From Lachnospiraceae bacterium (GTDB lineage Bacteria > Bacillota > Clostridia > Lachnospirales > Lachnospiraceae): a stretch of 42,267 nt of DNA. Below the pieces are notes generated by a model. The model was not told where the DNA came from. It saw only the letters and a list, made by a program, of their open reading frames with translations, and searched no databases. Made by a program: the position numbers and the translations under genes. The stretch is from the NCBI GenBank assembly GCA_022797375.1, contig JAAWKM010000015.1:1-42267 (forward strand), read 5' to 3'. Shown piece by piece: positions 8,856-17,429 of the stretch (position 1 is its first letter; every line of letters begins with the position of its first letter).

Positions 8856-8886
8856 AAAACGGACGTTGTATATAATGATTTTCGTC

Positions 8887-8915
8887 TTGACAAACCTGTT
8901 CTGCTGATATAAAAT
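8887..8915 (+). promoter_or_regulatory. Sigma-A promoter of thrS
   Basis: TTGACA (8887-8892), 17 bases, then TAAAAT (8910-8915). Transcription should start near 8922, shortly before the T-box leader. Confidence 0.75.
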
Positions 8916-8939
8916 ACATCAATAAAAATAATATACAAA

Positions 8940-9170
8940 ACACGTTGATAAGAAGAGTAAGCTGTAGCCATGCAATTACAGAGAGAGATGGAAGCTGTGA
9001 ACATCTTATTGCATTATAGCCGAAAACTGCCTTGGAGTGGCCCCAATCCGGTCCGGTAACTACGTTATAGTTAATGAGAGCTGCAATGGAGTTTTATTCC
9101 ATTGAACCAGGGTGGAACCGCGTTAGGATGTAACGTCCCTTTTGGCATTTTGCCAGAAGGGGCTTTTTAT
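8940..9170 (+). ncRNA. T-box leader, threonyl-tRNA responsive
   Basis: The hallmark T-box AGGGTGGAACCGCG is at 9109-9122. Upstream is a long stem I region starting GATAAGAAGAGTAA with an AGAGAGA loop segment. A plausible specifier codon is ACT (Thr) at 9026-9028, in GAAAACTGCC. Downstream is an intrinsic terminator, CCCTTTTGGCA (9137-9147) pairing with TGCCAGAAGGGG (9151-9162) followed by CTTTTT. Binding of uncharged tRNA-Thr would stabilise the antiterminator and permit thrS expression. The specifier position is my reading and less certain than the T-box itself. Confidence 0.93.
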
Positions 9171-9205
9171 TTTACAAGGGAACAAACATTGCATTATGTG
9201 CAAAA

Positions 9206-9258
9206 ACAGCATTTTTCATTACTATTTGTGCCGTGCAAAGCACGGCATGGGGATTTTT
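9206..9258 (+). repeat. 53-bp repeat inside the thrS leader
   Basis: These bases are identical to 42211-42263. They contain the perfect hairpin GCCGTGC-AAA-GCACGGC (9230-9246) and end in GGGGATTTTT. The repeat lies between the T-box terminator and the thrS start, so it is transcribed only after antitermination. After it come two mutually exclusive stems, AAGTTTGTG/CACAAACTT (9262-9295) and TGCGCCGC/GCGGCGCA (9275-9319), the latter ending just before the ribosome site at 9325-9330. Confidence 0.85.
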
Positions 9259-9335
9259 GTGAAGTTTGTGTCTGTGCGCCGCTTGCCACAAACTTAGATT
9301 ATGCGCAAAAGGCGGCGCAGAAATGAGAGGAAATT

Positions 9336-11330
9336 ATGAAAGTAACTTTAAAAGATGGTTCATTTAAAGAGTATAATTCTGAAATGTCCGTAATTGATAT
9401 TGCGGCAGATATTAGCGAAGGTCTTGCAAGGGCGGCGTGTGCTGCTGAACTTGATGGCAATGTTGTTGATTTGCGTACTATAATTGACAGCGATTGTGAA
9501 TTAAATATCCTTACATTTGACAGTGAAGGTGGGAAGAAAGCTTACCGCCATACGTGTGCACATGTTATGGCTGAGGCAGTACAGAACCTTTATCCCGGTG
9601 CAAAGCTTACAATAGGGCCTGCAATAGATAACGGCTTTTATTATGATTTTGATATGCCAAGCCTTTCAAGGGAAGAACTTGACAATATTGAAAAAGAAAT
9701 GAAGAAAATAATTAAAAAAGGTGAAAAGCTTGAGAGGTATACCCTTTCTAAAGAGGAAGCTGTAAAACTTATGACAGAGCGGGATGAGCCTTACAAAGTT
9801 GAGATGATTAATGAACATCCTGGCACAGATACCCTTACATTTTATAAGCAGGGGGATTTCGTGGAATTCTGTGCAGGGCCGCATCTTATGAGCACAAAAC
9901 AGATTAAGGCATTTAAACTTACTTCTTCTTCTGGGGCATACTGGAGGGGTGATGAGCATAATAAAATGCTTACACGTATATATGGGACTGCATTTAATAA
10001 AAAGCAGGATTTAGAAGATTATCTTGCTTACCTTGAAGATATTAAGAACCGTGACCATAATAAACTTGGGCGCGACATGGATTTATTTACAACTGTTGAT
10101 GTAATCGGGCAGGGACTTCCTCTTCTTATGCCAAAAGGAACAAAGATGATACAGAAGCTCCAGCGCTGGATAGAAGACCTTGAGGATAATGAGTGGGGGT
10201 ATGTAAGGACAAGGACACCGCTTATGGCAAAATCAGATTTATATAAAATTTCTGACCACTGGGGGCACTATAAAGAGGGAATGTTTATTCTTGGTGAGGA
10301 TGATGAGGACGAAGAAGGTAACAGCATTTCAGGAAATGATATATTTGCACTGCGTCCTATGACATGTCCGTTCCAGTATTATGTTTATAAGGCAAGACAG
10401 AAATCATACCGTGACCTTCCATACAGAATGGGCGAAACATCAACACTTTTCCGTAATGAAGAGTCCGGTGAAATGCATGGGCTTACACGCGTACGCCAGT
10501 TTACTATTTCAGAAGGCCATCTTGTATGTACGCCAGAGCAGATTGCAGATGAATTTAAGGGCTGTGTTGAACTTGCAAGGCACTGTCTTAAGACTCTTGG
10601 TTTAGAGGAAGATGTAACATACCGGATGTCGAAGTGGGACCCTGAAAATACAGATAAATACCTTGGAACAGCAGAGGAGTGGGACAGGGTAGAAAATGCG
10701 ATGCGTGAGATACTTGATGACATAGGCCTTGAATATACGGAAGAAGCGGGAGAAGCTGCTTTTTATGGCCCTAAGCTGGATATACAGGCAAAGAATGTGT
10801 ACGGCAAAGAAGATACAATGATTACAGTACAGCTTGATATGTTCCTTTCAGAACGTTTTGATATGTACTATATAGATGAAAATGGTGATAAAAAGCGTCC
10901 ATATATTATACACAGGACATCTATGGGATGTTATGAACGTACACTTGCATGGCTTATTGAAAAGTATGCAGGTAAATTCCCGACATGGCTCTGCCCTGAG
11001 CAGGTACGTGTGCTTCCTATTTCTGAGAAGTTTAAAGATTATGCAGAAAATGTCCTTGCAGAACTTAAGAAAAACGGAATAGATGCAACAGTTGACAACC
11101 GTTCTGAAAAGATTGGCTATAAAATACGTGAGGCAAGGCTTGATAAACTGCCGTATATGCTCGTTGTTGGTGCAAAGGAAGAAGAGGCGGGGAAAGTATC
11201 TGTAAGAAGCCGTTTTGCAGGAGATGAGGGACAGAAAGATTTACAGGAATTTATAGACAGTATATGTAAGGAAATACGCACAAAGGAAATACGTAAAGAA
11301 GAAGTAACAGAAGAGGGTAAACAGGAATAA
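9336..11330 (+). CDS. thrS: Threonine--tRNA ligase
   Basis: This 664-residue cytoplasmic class II synthetase charges tRNA-Thr. Domain order is standard: TGS (residues 1-60), editing domain with HTCAHVMAEAVQ near 70 and FCAGPH near 180, catalytic core, and anticodon-binding domain (about 550-645). Zinc and catalytic motifs are present: the Cys in MTCPFQYYV, the His in RQFTISEGH, and the His in IIHRTSMG. The C-terminal 20 residues (RTKEIRKEEVTEEGKQE) are a charged extension beyond the usual end. GAGAGG lies before the ATG. Expression is controlled by the T-box leader directly upstream and ends at the terminator at 11364-11391. Confidence 0.98.
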   Translation: MKVTLKDGSFKEYNSEMSVIDIAADISEGLARAACAAELDGNVVDLRTIIDSDCELNILTFDSEGGKKAYRHTCAHVMAEAVQNLYPGAKLTIGPAIDNGFYYDFDMPSLSREELDNIEKEMKKIIKKGEKLERYTLSKEEAVKLMTERDEPYKVEMINEHPGTDTLTFYKQGDFVEFCAGPHLMSTKQIKAFKLTSSSGAYWRGDEHNKMLTRIYGTAFNKKQDLEDYLAYLEDIKNRDHNKLGRDMDLFTTVDVIGQGLPLLMPKGTKMIQKLQRWIEDLEDNEWGYVRTRTPLMAKSDLYKISDHWGHYKEGMFILGEDDEDEEGNSISGNDIFALRPMTCPFQYYVYKARQKSYRDLPYRMGETSTLFRNEESGEMHGLTRVRQFTISEGHLVCTPEQIADEFKGCVELARHCLKTLGLEEDVTYRMSKWDPENTDKYLGTAEEWDRVENAMREILDDIGLEYTEEAGEAAFYGPKLDIQAKNVYGKEDTMITVQLDMFLSERFDMYYIDENGDKKRPYIIHRTSMGCYERTLAWLIEKYAGKFPTWLCPEQVRVLPISEKFKDYAENVLAELKKNGIDATVDNRSEKIGYKIREARLDKLPYMLVVGAKEEEAGKVSVRSRFAGDEGQKDLQEFIDSICKEIRTKEIRKEEVTEEGKQE

Positions 11331-11363
11331 ACCAATATAATTATCATTGTATTAAGCATATAT

Positions 11364-11391
11364 AAAGGCAGGCGGCAGTACGCCTGCCTTT
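11364..11391 (+). terminator. Terminator after thrS
   Basis: AAAGGCAGGCG pairs with CGCCTGCCTTT around a short loop, 33 bases past the thrS stop. Confidence 0.8.
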
Positions 11392-11426
11392 GTGGATGTG
11401 TGCAAATTCTTTTTGCACTGCCTTGT

Positions 11427-11454
11427 TAAAGATATTCTGTTAATATGCCGATTT
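11427..11454 (+). promoter_or_regulatory. Sigma-28-like flagellar promoter
   Basis: TAAA (11427-11430), 16 bases, then GCCGATTT (11447-11454), close to the consensus TAAA-N15-GCCGATAA. It lies 55 bases ahead of the 11509 gene, and flagellin follows that gene. It may drive both. Confidence 0.65.
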
Positions 11455-11508
11455 AATTAAGTAGATATATAAACATATTTTAAGAAAGGTACATACGGTG
11501 AGAAGTCT

Positions 11509-14500
11509 ATGAATATTAAGGATATTATGCACCAGCCTGGGCAAGTGGCGAAGACAGGAATAATGCCAGACAGAAGCCCTTTTCTGTCTATAGGCAGAAA
11601 AGGCCAGGTTGTAGAAGGGGTGATATCAAATGTATCAGATAAGATTTCCATCAACTTTAACGGAATAGAGGTTACAGTGCCCCATTCCGCAGTACGCGGA
11701 GCCACGGAAGGCGGAACAAGGAAATTTCAAATCATGGATGTGTCGAAGGACAATATTGTACTGAAAGAGGTTGGGAATACTTACAACCAGGGCAGTACCA
11801 GAGCACTTACAAGTACAAAAGTGCCAGATAATGCCGGGGTCTATAGTAATAACAACAATACAAAAGGTAACGCACAAGTGGCAGCGGAAGATAAAGAAGC
11901 AGTTAAAAATATAGCTATCCTTACAGGTGAGGATTATGCAAGTATTGAGAAAGAAGAAGGAAATATAGAGGACTGCAGGGAAGAAGACCTGGAGCGTGCT
12001 GCACAGAAAATTAAAGAACAGAGAGAGTGGAAAGAGTTTTACCAGGAGAGCAATAAGGAACTGTGCCAGCAGCTTAAAGAGGGCCTTGAGAATATACAAA
12101 AACAGGGATTTCTTGACCAGAAAAGCGAGTCACAGATTGCCCAGGTTTTACGTGAAGCTGATATACCTCCTACACTTGAAAACATATCAAGGGTAGTTTC
12201 AGCTTTACAGATGAGCCTGGTTGCTGGTGATATGTCTGATAAGGCGAAATCATACATAATAAGCAAAGGAATGCCTCCTACTATTGAAAATATATACCAT
12301 GGGCAGTATTCAGGGGGTGATGCCTATGATTTGTCTGTATATGACCAGGAGATATGGGAGTCACTGAGAGGGCAGATTGAAGATATTATAGATATTGCAG
12401 GGCTGGGAATGGAGACTGCCACAGATGATGCAAAGTGGCTTTTAGCCAATGACCTGCCAGTAACAATAGATAATTTAAGGACTCTTGATGTGCTTCGTGA
12501 TATTAAGGACAATATGACACTTGACAAGGCGCTTGTGCAGATTGTGCAGGCTATGGCAGCAGGGAGCGGGGCAGAGCAGGCACTGCTTGATACATCGCAG
12601 TTTACGATAGCAAGGGATTTAATTAACAGCTTTAATTCTGTAAATGATGGTGATATAGTTACTGCCATTAAGATAATAACAAGTAATGCTATACAATATA
12701 ATACCAGCGGGAATGGTGAAGTACAGGAATTAAACCTTGCACTTTTAAAACAGGCTGGCAAGGAGAATGAAAACAATGGTACTGGCAGTACAGCAGTTAT
12801 ACCAGAAAATATAGCAGATGGCATGTCAGAGCAGGAGATACAGGCAGTTATAGCTAAGAAGAATATAGCAGAAATCTGTCTTAAAATGACAGTGCAATCT
12901 GTTGGAGTAATGGCAGAAAAGGGCATAAATATTGAAACTGCCCCTCTTGAAAATATCGTAAAGGAATTAAGGGATATAGAGAATGCCTATTATATGTCAA
13001 GATATGGCATATCAGCCGAAATGGCAGACAAAGAGCTTGGGCTTATGCAGGAAGCTTTACAGAAGACATCTGATATTGCAAATGCACCTGCATCAGTAAT
13101 TGGAATTGGCATAAGGCAGATGAACCTTATATCATTCAATGAACTTCATGCTGCTGCTGTAAGTGAAACAGCTAATAAAAACCAGTTTATGGAGATTTAC
13201 GAAAAGGTTGCAACAGAGCCTGATAAGAACTTTGGCGACTCCATTGAGAAAGCATTCCAGAGAAGTGTGCCTGATATCCTGCAGAGCCTTGGGCTTGAAG
13301 ATACACAGGCGAATGAAAGGGCTGTCAGGATTCTTGGATATAACAGCATGGAGATTACAGAGGATAATATTAGTGCTGTTAAGGAGTATGATGCTTCACT
13401 TAACAGGATAATTGACAATATGAAACCGTCAGTTGTACTTGACATAATAAGGAATGGCAGTAATCCTCTTGACAAGTCAATAGAAGAACTTGACAGGGAA
13501 CTTACAGGAATTGCTTCTAATAAGGGTGTTACACCAGAAGAAAAGTACAGCAGATATTTATGGCAGCTTGAGAGGAGCAATTCCATTACAGAACAGGAGA
13601 GGGACGGTTATATAGGTGTTTACAGGCTGCTTAATAATATAGAGAAAACAGATGGCGCTGCGATTGGCGCAGTTATACAAAGTAAAAGGGAAATGACACT
13701 TGGAAACCTTCTTTCTGCGGTAAGAAGCATTAAAGGAAGGGGCATTGATGTAGAGGTTGATAATAATTACGGCAGGCTTGAGGGGCTTGTATACCACAGC
13801 AAGCCTATAACAGCACAAATTGACAGTGGCTTTAACCCAGATAATAATGAAAATAACAATAATAGTGGCAACAGGTATTACCAGGGGCTTGTTTCAGAGG
13901 CTATAGACAATATTACACCTGACAGTGTTAATGAAATATCTGATGGCGATATGGAAAAACTCCTTAATACTTCACTTGAAAAGTTTGCAGAAGAAATGAA
14001 GTCAAGGTCGCCAGAAAATAAACTGATGAGGGAATATTATGACAAACAGGCAGAGGAAGTCCGTGATATGATGCAGAACCGTGCTGAAGCAGACCTTTAC
14101 CTTGCAAATATGCAAATTCCTTCTACAGTGGCATCACTGGGTGCTGCAATCCAGATGATTAAAGAAGGTTACAATCCTGTGAAAGACTGTTATGGCAGAA
14201 GGAATATTTTAGGCGGGAAGGAAAAGAAAGAATTTGAAGAAACAGCAGACAGCATGGCAGAGTCACTTGGTTCTGAGGAAAGTATAAAAGCAGAGTGTGA
14301 CAAGACCAGGAAGCACATGGAAGAAATTCTTTCAAGGTCATATTGTGCACCTGATATTACATCAGATGAACTTATGAAACTTAAGTCACTTGGCAGAGGG
14401 ATACAGTTACATGGAATGATGGCAAGCAGAAGAAGCTATGATATCCCTGTAGTTACAGGTGATACAATTACAAACATGAACGTAACTATATTAAGCGGCC

Positions 14501-14880
14501 AGGGGGATAAAGGTAAGGTAAAAATCTCTGTTGGCAATACTGGTATAGAAAGCGGTCATGGAAACCAGCTAAATATATCAGCGGAATTTAAAATATCAAA
14601 TGGTGCTGTAAAGGGCATGGTAGTGTGCAGTAACAGGGAAAGTTATGAGGCAGTACAGGAAAGCAGCATGGAATTAAAAAGGGAAATGAAAGAAGCTGGG
14701 TTTGAGGTTAAAAATATATCATGCAGCCTTGGCACAGCACATGGAAGCATTATTGATGAAAAGATTAATCTTGATGATAATACATCTACAGCTTCTTTAT
14801 ATAAAGCAGCAAAAATTACAGCATGTTATCTTTCAGATATAATTAAAAATATAGAAAACCAGAATATAAATGGTATTTAA
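11509..14880 (+). CDS. Large flagellar-region protein with FliK-like C-terminus
   Basis: I do not recognise a named family with certainty. The 1123-residue product has no signal peptide or membrane segment. Its N-terminal 90 residues form a small beta-rich module (VEGVISNVSDKISINFNGIEV). The middle, about 100-930, is mostly acidic alpha-helical sequence with loosely repeated units (PPTLENISRV, PPTIENIYHG, PVTIDNLRTL, MEITEDNISAV), about one per 60-100 residues. Residues 980-1090 look like the hook-length-control (FliK) C-terminal domain: a beta-rich core (VTILSGQGDKGKVKISV) followed by the helix ELKREMKEAGFEVKNIS. A sigma-28-like promoter upstream and fliC-fliS downstream support a flagellar role. 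At this length it could be a hook-length ruler or a secretion-associated protein. No strong ribosome site is seen; GAGAAG lies 4 bases before the ATG. Confidence 0.7.
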   Translation: MNIKDIMHQPGQVAKTGIMPDRSPFLSIGRKGQVVEGVISNVSDKISINFNGIEVTVPHSAVRGATEGGTRKFQIMDVSKDNIVLKEVGNTYNQGSTRALTSTKVPDNAGVYSNNNNTKGNAQVAAEDKEAVKNIAILTGEDYASIEKEEGNIEDCREEDLERAAQKIKEQREWKEFYQESNKELCQQLKEGLENIQKQGFLDQKSESQIAQVLREADIPPTLENISRVVSALQMSLVAGDMSDKAKSYIISKGMPPTIENIYHGQYSGGDAYDLSVYDQEIWESLRGQIEDIIDIAGLGMETATDDAKWLLANDLPVTIDNLRTLDVLRDIKDNMTLDKALVQIVQAMAAGSGAEQALLDTSQFTIARDLINSFNSVNDGDIVTAIKIITSNAIQYNTSGNGEVQELNLALLKQAGKENENNGTGSTAVIPENIADGMSEQEIQAVIAKKNIAEICLKMTVQSVGVMAEKGINIETAPLENIVKELRDIENAYYMSRYGISAEMADKELGLMQEALQKTSDIANAPASVIGIGIRQMNLISFNELHAAAVSETANKNQFMEIYEKVATEPDKNFGDSIEKAFQRSVPDILQSLGLEDTQANERAVRILGYNSMEITEDNISAVKEYDASLNRIIDNMKPSVVLDIIRNGSNPLDKSIEELDRELTGIASNKGVTPEEKYSRYLWQLERSNSITEQERDGYIGVYRLLNNIEKTDGAAIGAVIQSKREMTLGNLLSAVRSIKGRGIDVEVDNNYGRLEGLVYHSKPITAQIDSGFNPDNNENNNNSGNRYYQGLVSEAIDNITPDSVNEISDGDMEKLLNTSLEKFAEEMKSRSPENKLMREYYDKQAEEVRDMMQNRAEADLYLANMQIPSTVASLGAAIQMIKEGYNPVKDCYGRRNILGGKEKKEFEETADSMAESLGSEESIKAECDKTRKHMEEILSRSYCAPDITSDELMKLKSLGRGIQLHGMMASRRSYDIPVVTGDTITNMNVTILSGQGDKGKVKISVGNTGIESGHGNQLNISAEFKISNGAVKGMVVCSNRESYEAVQESSMELKREMKEAGFEVKNISCSLGTAHGSIIDEKINLDDNTSTASLYKAAKITACYLSDIIKNIENQNINGI

Positions 14881-14977
14881 CAGATAATAGCAATACATAA
14901 GGCAATCCGCTTGTTCCGGGTTACTATTGGGTTATTAAGACAAACAAGTACATACAACATGAAAGGATGGTATATAT

Positions 14978-16342
14978 ATGAAGATTAACCATAATGTAAC
15001 AGCACAGATAGCAAATGTAAATTTAAAGAAAGATGAAAGAAGGGTTTCTGCAAGCCTTGAAAAGTTAAGTTCAGGTTATAAGATTACAAAAGCAGCAGAT
15101 GATTCAGCGGGGCTTGCAATTTCCAATAAGATGCGTACACAGATAAGGGCATTAAACCAGGCATCAAGAAATTCAGAGGATGGGCAGTCTATTGTGCAAA
15201 CTGCTGATGGTGCATTAAATGAAGTTGCTTCTATATTACAGCGTATACGTGAACTTGCTGTGCAGAATGCAAATGATACATATACTGTAGATGACCGTGC
15301 ATCTTCACAGAATGAGATAGACCAGCTTCTTGATGAGATAGACCGTATTTCAAGCACCACAGAGTTTAATGGAAAAGGGCTTTTAGATGGTTCATCATCA
15401 AGGGCAGTTACAAGCAATATAGATGGAATACGTGCACTTAAGGCATCAACAGAAGTACCAGCAGGGGAATATATGTTTAGTGTAAGTGCATCTCCGCAGC
15501 CAGCAGTTGCTGAAGATATTGAGTACACAATACCTGGTATTCTGTATATTAATAATACAACTATAGAGTTTGAAGAAGGTGATACAGAGGAGATGGCAGA
15601 AAGCAAAATTCTTGACGTATGCAGTAAAATGGATATTGTTGCAGAGTTTGCAGGAACTTCAGCTACCTTTACAACTAAGGCAGAGGGTGATAACCAGCAG
15701 ATACTTATAAGACATTCCGCTGGAGAACCTAACCAGATATTTATGGGTTCAGATGTAGAAATAGAACTTGGTGACGGATTTTCAGACAATGCTAAGGTTT
15801 CAACAGATGGAAGCCATATTACAATTAAGGATAATGGTGGTTTTGAAATGCTGGTTGAAATACCTGCTGAGAATCCAGATGGTCCAACTGAGGGGCAGGA
15901 AGTTACATTAAAAGTATATGATGCGGGATATATGGGAATGCAGATTGGTGGTAATGAGAACCAGATGCTTAATATGAATTTTGATGAAATATCATGCAGC
16001 ACACTTTCATTACGTGATGCAAATGGCCAGCGCCTTATAAATGTATGTTCATCACATGGTGCAGCAAATGCAATTGCATCACTTGATTTAGCAATTGAAA
16101 GGGTTTCTGCTGCACGTTCAGAGCTTGGCGCTTATGAAAACCGTCTTGAGGACACTGTTTCAAGTCTTGATGTTTCAAGCTACAATATGACTAACTCAAT
16201 GTCCCGTATTATGGATACTGACATGGCAGATGAAATGACACAATACACACAGCTTACGGTATTAACCCAGGCTGCAACTTCTATGCTTTCACAGGCAAAT
16301 AACAAACCACAGGAAATTATGAATTTATTGCAGGGGATATAA
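14978..16342 (+). CDS. fliC: Flagellin
   Basis: This 454-residue protein is exported by the flagellar type III system and polymerises into the filament. The N-terminal D0/D1 region is classical (MKINHNVTAQIANVNL, LEKLSSGYKITKAADD, AGLAISNKMRTQIRAL). The C-terminal D1/D0 helix is also complete (SRIMDTDMADEMTQYT ... ATSMLSQANNKPQEIM). The variable middle covers about residues 140-360. The segment LQRIRELAVQNAND (residues 87-100) matches the site recognised by mammalian TLR5 in Gram-negative and many Clostridia flagellins, with its Arg residues kept. AAAGGATGG precedes the ATG. I see no convincing sigma-28 site in the 97-base gap, so it may depend on the promoter at 11427. Confidence 0.97.
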   Translation: MKINHNVTAQIANVNLKKDERRVSASLEKLSSGYKITKAADDSAGLAISNKMRTQIRALNQASRNSEDGQSIVQTADGALNEVASILQRIRELAVQNANDTYTVDDRASSQNEIDQLLDEIDRISSTTEFNGKGLLDGSSSRAVTSNIDGIRALKASTEVPAGEYMFSVSASPQPAVAEDIEYTIPGILYINNTTIEFEEGDTEEMAESKILDVCSKMDIVAEFAGTSATFTTKAEGDNQQILIRHSAGEPNQIFMGSDVEIELGDGFSDNAKVSTDGSHITIKDNGGFEMLVEIPAENPDGPTEGQEVTLKVYDAGYMGMQIGGNENQMLNMNFDEISCSTLSLRDANGQRLINVCSSHGAANAIASLDLAIERVSAARSELGAYENRLEDTVSSLDVSSYNMTNSMSRIMDTDMADEMTQYTQLTVLTQAATSMLSQANNKPQEIMNLLQGI

Positions 16343-16384
16343 GCTGGAATTAATTTTAACAGCATAGAAAGGCTGGCTGGTTTT

Positions 16385-16864
16385 ATGGATAAAGAGCGGT
16401 TAAGAGGGTATACAGCCCGTATTGCACAAGCTAACAGAAGTGACCTTGTAGTTATTGTATATGAACTTTTTGGTTATAGCATGGATATGGCAAAGCAGGC
16501 ATATAACAATAATGATAAAGACATGGTTGCAAAGCATCTTAAAAAAGCACAGGAATGTGTATGTGAACTTAAGAGAAACCTGGATTTCCAGTATGAGGTT
16601 TCACATAACCTTGCAAGCCTGTACAGGTATGTTAACGGATTGCTGGTAACTGCAATTACAAGACGTGATTTGTCTGGATTTGATGAGATAAATAAAGTTA
16701 TGGAAAGCCTTCACAGTGCCTTTGTGGAGGTAGCCAGACAGGATACATCAGGGGCAGTAATGCAAAATACACAGCAGGTATACGCTGGCCTGACTTATGG
16801 CAGGGGCAAGTTAAATGAAGTATTTATGAATGGAAATGAACAGTCAAGAGGATTTATGGCTTAG
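16385..16864 (+). CDS. fliS: Flagellar export chaperone FliS
   Basis: This 159-residue, mostly helical protein fits the FliS family, which binds the flagellin C-terminus in the cytoplasm and prevents premature assembly. Family features are the N-terminal segment (LVVIVYELFGYSMDMAKQA), the central AQECVCELKRNLDFQ helix and SLYRYVNGLL. It is longer than usual (about 125-135) because of a C-terminal extension, roughly residues 125-159. It follows fliC by 42 bases with no terminator between, so the two are probably co-transcribed. The sequence is fairly divergent, so the name rests on pattern plus position. Confidence 0.85.
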   Translation: MDKERLRGYTARIAQANRSDLVVIVYELFGYSMDMAKQAYNNNDKDMVAKHLKKAQECVCELKRNLDFQYEVSHNLASLYRYVNGLLVTAITRRDLSGFDEINKVMESLHSAFVEVARQDTSGAVMQNTQQVYAGLTYGRGKLNEVFMNGNEQSRGFMA

Positions 16865-16878
16865 ATGTGTTTTATATG

Positions 16879-16914
16879 GTGGCAAGGCTGGCAGTACAAT
16901 GACGGCCTTGCCAC
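16879..16914. terminator. Terminator between fliS and the HIT gene
   Basis: GTGGCAAGGC pairs with GCCTTGCCAC, followed by TTTTAGTTTTG on the plus strand. It ends the flagellar transcript, and it can also serve the convergent minus-strand operon. Confidence 0.8.
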
Positions 16915-16931
16915 TTTTAGTTTTGTATTTT

Positions 16932-17360
16932 TTACAGGTATTCCTTGATTTTTTCTGCTGTCTGCGCTGCAGATGTTTCATCCATATTGTTATCTGGCAC
17001 ATATTTAATAGTAATGCCATCATCCATATTACGTGGTATAAGGTGTACATGCAGGTGGAACACAGTCTGTCCGGCAGCTTCACCATTGTTCTGCAGTACA
17101 TTTAAGCCATCATAATTAAATGCATTTTTAATTGCAGCACCACACTTTTTTGCAACCTTAAATATTTCTTCGCAATATTCATCTGGAAGTTCAAATATAT
17201 TTGAAGCATGAGTTTTAGGAAGAATTATTGCATGTCCCCTTGAAGCAGGTGCAGCATCAAGTATAACTTTGAAATTATCATCTTCATAAATTGAAGTGGC
17301 AGGAACCATGCCATTTGCAAGTTTGCAGAAAATACAGTTATCATCAATATTTTTATTCAT
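16932..17360 (-). CDS. HIT family (Hint-like) nucleotide hydrolase
   Basis: This 142-residue protein carries the histidine triad FHLHVHLIPR (HxHxH) near residue 110, which in this family cleaves nucleoside phosphoramidates and similar AMP conjugates. The N-terminal CIFCKLANG is the typical opening, with two Cys of the zinc site seen in many Hint proteins. Length is normal for the family, and GGAGG lies before the ATG. It is the last gene of a minus-strand run with the flavodoxin-SCP2 gene (69 bases upstream) and the rhomboid gene. The cellular substrate is unknown. Confidence 0.93.
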   Translation of the reverse strand: MNKNIDDNCIFCKLANGMVPATSIYEDDNFKVILDAAPASRGHAIILPKTHASNIFELPDEYCEEIFKVAKKCGAAIKNAFNYDGLNVLQNNGEAAGQTVFHLHVHLIPRNMDDGITIKYVPDNNMDETSAAQTAEKIKEYL

Positions 17361-17429
17361 TTCAGGCCTCCATTAATTATATAAATTTTTGTTATTATTT
17401 GCTGCTAAACTGTCCATATTAACATATTT

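Noticed and set aside
9102..9326. Open frame of 74 codons upstream of thrS
   Set aside because: It lies across the T-box, the terminator and a repeat, has no ribosome site, and encodes nothing recognisable.
14881..14977. Sigma-28 promoter directly ahead of flagellin
   Set aside because: The best match (TAAG ... CCGGGTTA) departs too far from consensus to report as a promoter.
15076..16002. 308-codon minus-strand open frame
   Set aside because: It is antisense to flagellin; the sense frame is certain.
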